Below, piece after piece: positions 14,231 to 19,546 of a DNA stretch of 19,546 nucleotides. The translations under genes were made by a program, and so were the position numbers. The notes beneath the pieces are model-generated. The model was given only the letters and a program-made list of their open reading frames with translations. It made no database searches and was not told where the DNA came from. This DNA comes from an uncultured Gemmatimonadota bacterium (GTDB taxonomy: Bacteria; Gemmatimonadota; Gemmatimonadetes; Gemmatimonadales; GWC2-71-9), in assembly GCA_937961295.1 (NCBI GenBank), contig CALGOK010000073.1, positions 1-19,546 of the forward strand, given 5' to 3'. Each line of letters starts with the position of its first letter. Positions within the stretch are counted from its first letter, which is position 1.

Positions 14231-16714
14231 TCAGGTGGCCGCCTCGGTCGACTCCTCGACCTCGGCCTCGCTCTCCTCGTCGTCCTCGGGCTGGATCCGG
14301 GCGACGTCGATGATCCGGTCGCCGGCATCGAGGTTCATCAGCTTGACGCCCTGGGTGTTGCGGCCGCTGACGCGGATCCCCTGCACCGGGCAGCGGATGA
14401 TCACGCCGCCCTTGGTGATCATCATCAGCTCGTCCTCGGGGAGGACGTCCTTGAGCGCCACCAGCTCGCCGGTCTTGTCGGTCTGTTGCATGGTGATGAT
14501 CCCCTTGCCGCCGCGCCGCTGCACGCGGTAGTCGGGGAGGACCGAGCGCTTGCCGATCCCCTTCTCGCTCACCACCAGCAGCTCGGCGCGCTCGCGCACC
14601 ACCACCATGCCGATCACGTAGTCGCCCTTGCCGAGCTCGATCCCCTTCACGCCGGTGGTGGCGCGGCCCATGGCGCGGACGTCGCTCTCGTGGAAGCGGA
14701 TCGACATGCCCTGGCGGGTGGCGAGGACGATGTCGTCGTTGCCGCGGGTCTTCATCACCTCGATCAGCTCATCGCCCTTGTCGATGTTGATCGCGTTGAT
14801 GCCGGCCGCGCGGACGTTGCCGTAGGCGGAGAGGACAGTCTTCTTCACGGTGCCGTTGCGGGTGGCGAAGATCAGCCACTCGTCCTCGCTGAAGTCGCGG
14901 ACCGGCACCAGTGCGGCGATGCGCTCGCCCTCGCGGATGTTGATGCAGTTGACCACCGGCTTGCCGCGCGCGGCGCGGCCGGCCTGCGGGATCTCGTGCA
15001 CCTTGAGCCAGTACACCGTGCCGGTGTCCGAGAAGAACATCAGGTAGTCGTGGGTCGAGGCGATGAACAGGTGCTCGACCCAGTCGGTCTCCTTGGTGTC
15101 CATCCCGGTCAGGCCGCGGCCGCCGCGGCGCTGGCGCCGGTAGGTGGTGACCGGGATCCGCTTGATGTAGCCGGTGTGGGAGATGGTGATGACCATGTCC
15201 TCGTCGGCGATCAGGTCCTCGACCGAGAACTCGCCCTGGTCCTTGAGGATCTCGGTGCGGCGGTCGTCGCCGAAGGTGCCGGCGAGCTCGGTGAGCTCCT
15301 CGACCAAAATGGCGAGCCGCTTCTCGCGCGAGGCGAGGATGCTCTCCAGCTCGGCGATGGTGGCGCGCACCTCCGCCAGCTCGGCCTCGAGCTTCTCGAT
15401 CTCGAGCCCGGTGAGCTTGGCGAGCCGCATGTTGAGGATCGCGTCGGCCTGGGCCTCCGAGAGCCCGAACCGCTCGCGCAGGCGGCGGTCGGCCTCGGCG
15501 GTGTCGCCCGAGGAGCGGATGATCTGGATCACCTCGTCGATGTTGTCGACGGCGATCTTGAGCCCCTCGAGGATGTGCTCGCGCTTCTTCGCCTCGGCGT
15601 GGTCGAACTCGGTGCGCCGGACGATGATCTCGTGGCGGTGCTCGATGAAGTGCTCGAGCATCTCCTTGAGCGCCATCACCTTGGGCGCACCATTGACCAG
15701 CGCGAGGTTGATCACGCCGAACGTGGACTGCATCGCGGTGTGCTTGTAGAGCTGGTTGAGCACCACCTGGGCGATGGCGTCGCGCTTGAGCTCCACCACC
15801 AGCCGCATGCCGTCCTTGTCGGACTCGTCGCGGACCGCGGTGATCCCCTCGATCTTCTTCTCCGAGGCGAGCGTGGCGATCGCCTCGGTGAGGTTGGCCT
15901 TGTTGACCTGGTACGGCAGCTCGGTGACGATGATCGCGTTCTTGCCGGTGCGCTCGTTCTCCTCGACCGCCACCCGCGCGCGCATGATGATCTTGCCGCG
16001 GCCCGACTCGTAGGCCTCGCGGATCCCCTGCTCGCCATAGATGTAGCCGCCGGTGGGGAAGTCGGGCCCCTTCACGTGCGCCAGCAGCTCCTCGACGGTG
16101 GCGTCGGGGTTCTTGACCAGCATGGCGATCGCCGCGGTGACCTCGCGAAGGTTGTGGGGCGGGATGTTGGTGGCCATCCCGACCGCGATGCCGCTGGAGC
16201 CGTTGACGAGCAGGTTGGGGAGCTTCGACGGCAGCACCGTCGGCTCCTCGCGCTGGTCGTCGAAGTTGGGCTGGTAGGCGACGGTGTTCTTGTCGATGTC
16301 CTCCAGCATGGTGAGCGCGATGCGCGTCAGCCGCGACTCGGTGTACCGGTACGCCGCCGCCGGGTCGCCGTCGACCGAGCCGAAGTTGCCCTGGCCCTCG
16401 ACCAGCGGATAGCGCAGCGAGAAGTCCTGCACCATGCGCACCAGCGCGTCGTACACCGACTGGTCGCCGTGCGGGTGGTACTTGCCGAGCACGTCGCCCA
16501 CCACCGTCGCCGACTTCTTGAAGGCGCGGTTGGGGAGCAGCCCCAGCTCGTTCATCGCGTACAGGATGCGGCGATGCACGGGCTTGAGTCCGTCGCGCAC
16601 GTCCGGGAGGGCGCGCGAGACGATGACGCTCATGGAGTAGTTGATGAAGGACTGCTGCAGCTCGTCTTCGATGAGCCGGGGGACGATGCGTTCGCGGGCG
16701 TTGGGCGCGGTCAT
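14231..16714 (-). CDS. gyrA: DNA gyrase subunit A
   Basis: GyrA forms the A2B2 gyrase that introduces negative supercoils by double-strand passage. The 827-residue protein has the winged-helix region with catalytic Tyr124 in AAAYRYTESRL, the quinolone-binding helix YHPHGDQSVYD (79-89), the tower and coiled coil (about 370-490), and the six-bladed C-terminal pinwheel. The GyrA box QRRGGRG (528-534) is present, which separates gyrase from topoisomerase IV; a second, similar QRRGGKG lies in a later blade. An acidic tail (EDDEESEAEVEESTEAAT) closes the protein. ATG 16714 was chosen because it precedes the usual start of homology (IVPRLIEDELQQSF) and lies about 60 nt from a TATATT box. Two further genes follow in the same direction. 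Gln85 replaces the Ser83 of E. coli. Confidence 0.97.
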   Translation of the reverse strand: MTAPNARERIVPRLIEDELQQSFINYSMSVIVSRALPDVRDGLKPVHRRILYAMNELGLLPNRAFKKSATVVGDVLGKYHPHGDQSVYDALVRMVQDFSLRYPLVEGQGNFGSVDGDPAAAYRYTESRLTRIALTMLEDIDKNTVAYQPNFDDQREEPTVLPSKLPNLLVNGSSGIAVGMATNIPPHNLREVTAAIAMLVKNPDATVEELLAHVKGPDFPTGGYIYGEQGIREAYESGRGKIIMRARVAVEENERTGKNAIIVTELPYQVNKANLTEAIATLASEKKIEGITAVRDESDKDGMRLVVELKRDAIAQVVLNQLYKHTAMQSTFGVINLALVNGAPKVMALKEMLEHFIEHRHEIIVRRTEFDHAEAKKREHILEGLKIAVDNIDEVIQIIRSSGDTAEADRRLRERFGLSEAQADAILNMRLAKLTGLEIEKLEAELAEVRATIAELESILASREKRLAILVEELTELAGTFGDDRRTEILKDQGEFSVEDLIADEDMVITISHTGYIKRIPVTTYRRQRRGGRGLTGMDTKETDWVEHLFIASTHDYLMFFSDTGTVYWLKVHEIPQAGRAARGKPVVNCINIREGERIAALVPVRDFSEDEWLIFATRNGTVKKTVLSAYGNVRAAGINAINIDKGDELIEVMKTRGNDDIVLATRQGMSIRFHESDVRAMGRATTGVKGIELGKGDYVIGMVVVRERAELLVVSEKGIGKRSVLPDYRVQRRGGKGIITMQQTDKTGELVALKDVLPEDELMMITKGGVIIRCPVQGIRVSGRNTQGVKLMNLDAGDRIIDVARIQPEDDEESEAEVEESTEAAT

Positions 16715-16772
16715 CGGGGTCCAGGATTCAGGGAAAAGCCGCCGCGCCAACGGGGGCGCGCGGGAACCCTGA

Positions 16773-16801
16773 AATATAGCCCGAATCTCCGCTTGAATCC
16801 A
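16773..16801 (-). promoter_or_regulatory. Putative gyrA promoter
   Basis: On the minus strand TATATT (16778-16773) is a good -10 match, 59 nt before the gyrA ATG. A weak -35 (TGGATT, 16801-16796) lies 17 nt upstream. Gyrase genes in many bacteria are supercoiling-controlled, but nothing specific for that is visible here. Confidence 0.45.
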
Positions 16802-16864
16802 GCCTCGGACCCACTCGCTAAGTCGTTGGAATCCAACGGGTTAAGCGTGAAGCGTGAAGGCCTG

Positions 16865-16885
16865 CCCCGAGCGGCAGCGAGGGGG
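16865..16885. repeat. Second copy of the CCCCGAGCG-CAGCGAGGGGG element
   Basis: This 21-nt sequence equals 4272-4291 apart from one inserted G. It is an imperfect palindrome and, with the 4272 copy, indicates a dispersed intergenic repeat. Confidence 0.75.
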
Positions 16886-16934
16886 TGAATGGGTTGCACG
16901 CGCGGTCCCGTTCATCCACCACCTTCTCCTGGCT

Positions 16935-17030
16935 GTGACGACAGGAATCTCGCCGGGTGCTCGTCCTTCACCGGGAGGGCTCCACTGTCGTGTAAGGGAC
17001 GATGGCACCCGGCGAGATTCCTGCCGTCAC
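16935..17030. repeat. Large inverted repeat 1 upstream of gyrA
   Basis: Arms of about 32 nt (16935-16966 and 16997-17030) match except for one substitution and a short difference near the loop. The shared core is CAGGAATCTCGCCGGGTGC, and the loop is 30 nt. No coding capacity or T-run is visible, so it may be a transcript-level structure or a MITE-like element. Confidence 0.85.
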
Positions 17031-17075
17031 TTGCAACCGTTTGCGGGTGCGGTCGACGACTGCCACGGGCAGGGT

Positions 17076-17173
17076 TGGTGCGGAGGGGGCGTCCCCGGCG
17101 GCCATCGCCCCTCGGGTCGACGGAGATGCAGTATGTGATCGGGTGAGCGGCCGGGGACGCCCCCTCCGCACCA
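17076..17173. repeat. Large inverted repeat 2 between RND gene and gyrA
   Basis: Perfect 24-nt arms (17076-17099 and 17150-17173, beginning TGGTGCGGAGGGGGCGTCCC) enclose a 50-nt loop. It starts 13 nt after the RND stop codon on the minus strand and could terminate that transcript. Confidence 0.85.
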
Positions 17174-17186
17174 GCGTGTGCGTGAT

Positions 17187-19442
17187 CTAGCTCTCCGCTG
17201 CCGCCCGCCTCTTCCAGGGCTTGGGCAGCCGCCCGATCAGCCGCCGGATCCGGCCTCCACCGCCCCGCCGCCGCCGGCGGAAGCGGAACGTCCCCACCAG
17301 GAGCGGCGGCAGCAGCCAGAGTGCGGCGATGGTCCCCGCCGCCACGCCGCCGGCGGTAGCCAGCGCGATCGCGCCGAAGAGCGAGTCGGTGGCACTCCCC
17401 CACGCCATCGGCACCAGCGAGGCGATGGTGGTGAGGGTCACCAGCACGATCATCCCTGCACGGTCGCGCGTGGCGCGCAGCACGTCGGCGCCGGTGGCCC
17501 GGCGATGGTACTGGCGCCTGGAATGCAGCACGGCGTCGATCAGCAGAATCGCCTGGTTGACCGCCAGCCCCACCACGAGGATCACCCCCACCGCCGCCTC
17601 GCGGGTGAATGCGGTGTCGGTGATCCAGAACGCCGCCTCCACGCCGCCCATCGAGATGAGCAGCGCCAGGAACACCATCAGCGACGCCCACCACGAGTCG
17701 AACACCAGCGCCACCGCCAGCAGCACCAGCACCACGCCGATGCCGAACACCAGCCAGAGTCCCTTGGCGGAGTCGTCGTCGTCCCACTCGAAGCGCTGGT
17801 CGTCCACGGTGTAGCCCTTGGGCACCGCGATCGCGCCCATGAACGCCTTGTGGGTCCGGTCGGCGAGCTTCTGCGGTCCGCGGAAGTCGTAACTCACCAC
17901 CCGCAGGTACTGCTGGTCCTCGCGCTGGATCTCCGCCAACCCTTCCACCTCGCCCACTTCGGCCACGTCGTCGATCCGGATCGGCGCGCGCGACGGGTTG
18001 GACACCTGCGCATCGCGCAGCTGCGCCAGCTGGCGCTCGCGCACGCCCAGCGCCCGCACCGCCACTGGCAGCTCCTGGTCGCCGAACTCGAGCGTGGCCG
18101 ACGCCTCGGCGCCGCGGATCTCGCGGGCCACCGACTGCGCGAACTCCTGCGCCGTGGCGCCCACCTGGCCGAGCGCCTCGCGGTCGGGGGTGAGCGCGAT
18201 GCTCACCTGCGGGCGGCCGCCCCAGAACGACGCCGCGTTGATGTTCACGTCGCGCACCCGCGGGATCTGCTCCAGCCGGCGCTGCAGGTCGAGCGCGAGC
18301 TGGCGCACCCCCTCGAACGAGTAGCCGAGGATCTTGATGCGGCGCGAGCCGAAGCCGCCGCCGCCGGAGGAGTTGCTGTAGCCCTGACCCTCGGGCTTGC
18401 TGACGTAGATGTTGTCGGTGCCGCCCACCAGCACGGCGCGCTCGGTGAGTTCGTCGGAAATGACCCACGGCATCCCCGCGGCGCTCCCCTCGGGGGTGAA
18501 CTCCACCACCACCCGGCCGCCCTGCGGCGAGCCCTGCGCGCGCACGATCGCCACGCCCTCGCGGCCGACCGCCACCGTCTCGAGTTCCGACACGATCCGT
18601 TCGACCTGGTCGGGATCGGAGCCGCGCGGGAACGACACCGAGGCGGTGATCGTCTCGCGCCGGTCGCCCCACCAGCCGCCCCAGCTCGAGCGCGGCACCT
18701 TGGTGACGAATCCCCAGGTGAGCAGGCCGAGCCCCGCGGCGGTGAGCACGATGGTGGCGTAGCGGAAGCGGAGCAGGTGGCGCACGGTCCAGTCGTAGCC
18801 GCGCGACAGCCAGCCCCAGCGTCCCTTCGCCGCGCCGCCGCGGCCCACCGCCGGGATCAGCACCAGCGCGGTGGCCACCGACCAGAACAGCGCCAGCGTG
18901 AACGCCGCGGCAAACGGCACGAACGCCGCGCGCGCGTCGCCCTGCAGGAAGAGGAACGGGAAGAGCACCACCGCGGTGGTGAGCGTGCTGCCGAGCACCG
19001 CGGGGCCGATCCGCGAGCCGGCGGCGGCGCGCGCGTCGGGGGTGTCCTGCACGCCGCGCAATCGCTCCACCACCACCAGGCCGTTCTGCACCAGGATGCC
19101 GATTCCCATCGCGAGTCCCGCGAGGGTGAGCAGGTTGGCGGGAATCTTGAGCAGGTAGAGGCCGAGCGCGGTGCCGGCGATCGCCACGGTGGCGCTCCCG
19201 AGCACCAGGCCGGCGCTCCGGAACGACCGCAGCGTGAGCAGCAGCACCAGTGCCACCGCGCCGAATGCGATCGCGCCGCGCAGCAGCAGGTCGTTGAGCT
19301 GGCGGACCAGGTCCTCGCTCGAGTCGCTCGCCACCTCGAGTCGGATCCCCTGCGGTACCGCGGCCTGCACCTCGGACATCATCGCGCGGGCGCGCTTGAC
19401 GGTCTTGATCGCGTCCGCACCGCCCCGGCTGGAAATCGAGGA
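17187..19442 (-). CDS. RND-family efflux permease, N-terminally truncated, atypical proton relay
   Basis: RND pumps of the AcrB/HAE1 type export compounds across the inner membrane together with a periplasmic adaptor and an outer-membrane channel. About 750 residues are readable, against about 1040 in the family; some 290 N-terminal residues are missing. The frame opens after a TAG at 19445-19443 and first shows RND-like sequence at ISSRGGADAIKTVKRAR; no genuine start codon is expected, and the Met at 19382 is internal. TM4-6, a long periplasmic loop, and TM7-12 are visible. In TM4 the canonical Asp-Asp is Gln-Asn (GILVQNGLVVVE), and in TM10 the Lys is Asn (GLAVNQAILLID), while an Arg at the TM11 position is kept. 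The tail is very basic. Substrate unknown. The truncation coincides with a junction to unrelated sequence. Confidence 0.85.
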   Translation of the reverse strand, partial: SSISSRGGADAIKTVKRARAMMSEVQAAVPQGIRLEVASDSSEDLVRQLNDLLLRGAIAFGAVALVLLLTLRSFRSAGLVLGSATVAIAGTALGLYLLKIPANLLTLAGLAMGIGILVQNGLVVVERLRGVQDTPDARAAAGSRIGPAVLGSTLTTAVVLFPFLFLQGDARAAFVPFAAAFTLALFWSVATALVLIPAVGRGGAAKGRWGWLSRGYDWTVRHLLRFRYATIVLTAAGLGLLTWGFVTKVPRSSWGGWWGDRRETITASVSFPRGSDPDQVERIVSELETVAVGREGVAIVRAQGSPQGGRVVVEFTPEGSAAGMPWVISDELTERAVLVGGTDNIYVSKPEGQGYSNSSGGGGFGSRRIKILGYSFEGVRQLALDLQRRLEQIPRVRDVNINAASFWGGRPQVSIALTPDREALGQVGATAQEFAQSVAREIRGAEASATLEFGDQELPVAVRALGVRERQLAQLRDAQVSNPSRAPIRIDDVAEVGEVEGLAEIQREDQQYLRVVSYDFRGPQKLADRTHKAFMGAIAVPKGYTVDDQRFEWDDDDSAKGLWLVFGIGVVLVLLAVALVFDSWWASLMVFLALLISMGGVEAAFWITDTAFTREAAVGVILVVGLAVNQAILLIDAVLHSRRQYHRRATGADVLRATRDRAGMIVLVTLTTIASLVPMAWGSATDSLFGAIALATAGGVAAGTIAALWLLPPLLVGTFRFRRRRRGGGGRIRRLIGRLPKPWKRRAAAES

Positions 19443-19546
19443 CTATACCGCCCGCATCATGCGCTGTCTCGGCAAGCCGCCCGTGGTGATTGCCAACCAC
19501 TGGGACGACCAGGGCATGCCCTTTGGCGCGCCGAAGGACAGCGCGC
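19429..19546 (+). other. Fragment resembling an MBL-fold metallo-hydrolase, joined abruptly to the RND gene
   Basis: From about 19429 the plus strand reads RLEIEDYTARIM, then GKPPVVIANHWDDQGMPFG, open to the right edge. The PPVV..xHWD pattern is typical, from memory, of MBL-fold hydrolases near the last metal ligand. The stretch runs opposite to the RND gene and begins within its open frame. Codons such as GAA, TAT, ATT, TTT and TGT are used more freely than in its neighbours. It may be a separate gene fragment or sequence from another genome joined during assembly. Confidence 0.45.

Larger units (their letters stand above)
16715..17186. other. 472-nt intergenic region between RND gene and gyrA, rich in inverted repeats
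   Basis: No plausible gene is seen in this gap; both neighbours are on the minus strand. Beyond the promoter near gyrA it holds a 15-nt palindrome (16824-16838, arm CGTTGGA), two CGTGAAG heptamers (16846-16859), a copy of the CCCCGAGCG-type element (16865-16885), and the two large inverted repeats listed separately. The rest shows no coding pattern. Confidence 0.8.

Noticed and set aside
11827..14313. A plus-strand open frame of 828 codons over the cyclase and dehydratase genes
   Set aside because: It crosses two real genes on the other strand and its composition is that of a GC-rich shadow frame.
14212..14328. N-terminal extension of the PLP enzyme into gyrA
   Set aside because: The extra 39 residues are Arg/Ser/Pro-rich and lie over gyrA codons; GTG 14211 gives the normal family N-terminus.
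13982..16888. A plus-strand open frame of 968 codons over gyrA
   Set aside because: It is the complement of gyrA; the low-complexity Asp/Leu/Val/His composition mirrors GyrA codons and has no recognisable domain or start signal.
16912..19500. A second minus-strand frame of 862 codons over the RND gene
   Set aside because: It is out of frame with clear RND membrane segments, and its product is Arg/Gly/Ala-rich without hydrophobic helices.

Overview
The window is a high-GC chromosomal stretch from a Gram-negative bacterium. The cell-envelope type is inferred from a class A penicillin-binding protein, a predicted lipoprotein metalloprotease with a lipobox, an RND transporter and a bactofilin. 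The combination of LVIVD-repeat protein, DUF5117-type metalloprotease, bactofilin and many -10 boxes of the TATCTT/TAACTT type would fit Gemmatimonadota or a neighbouring environmental phylum, but no marker here proves that. The coding regions look like ordinary chromosome: there is no transposase, phage gene, tRNA, rRNA or CRISPR array.

Layout, left to right. (1) 2-4262, plus strand: the end of an LVIVD-repeat protein followed by a clear terminator, a DinB-like protein, a bifunctional peptidoglycan synthase (class A PBP), and a secreted protein of unknown function whose ATG overlaps the PBP stop. (2) 4397-6892, minus strand: a large metzincin-type zinc metalloprotease, divergent from a small secreted protein at 7044. 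(3) 7581-8910, plus: bactofilin, zinc-ribbon protein and SRPBCC protein, an apparent small operon. (4) 9001-10345, minus: OsmC-like protein then a SAM methyltransferase, 1 nt apart. (5) 10507-11754, plus: a DUF819 membrane protein. (6) 11836-16714, minus: gyrA, a threonine/serine dehydratase-like PLP enzyme, and a GAF-GGDEF diguanylate cyclase, tightly packed in that order. (7) 17187-19442, minus: an RND efflux pump subunit lacking its N-terminus, ending at an abrupt junction with an unrelated plus-strand fragment that reads like an MBL-fold hydrolase.

The most unusual content lies between genes. A chain of contiguous perfect palindromes (3570-3644), framed by inverted octamer repeats, sits at the start of the unknown secreted protein. 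A heptamer family of consensus [CG]G[CT]GA[AG]G recurs at four intergenic sites. At two of them it forms long hairpins that fill the gap between convergent genes, and in one case the arms contain both stop codons. A different element of the type CCCCGAGCG-CAGCGAGGGGG occurs at 4272 and again at 16865. The 472-nt gap between the RND gene and gyrA carries two large inverted repeats, each with arms of 24 nt or more.

At the protein level, the RND pump lacks the Asp-Asp and Lys residues of the canonical proton relay. GyrA has Gln at the position of the main quinolone-resistance serine. The receiver domain of the diguanylate cyclase lacks two of the conserved switch residues, and the OsmC protein lacks the second family cysteine. 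No wholly new multi-gene system was recognised; the palindrome chain, the heptamer hairpins and the relay-less RND pump deserve the closest look.
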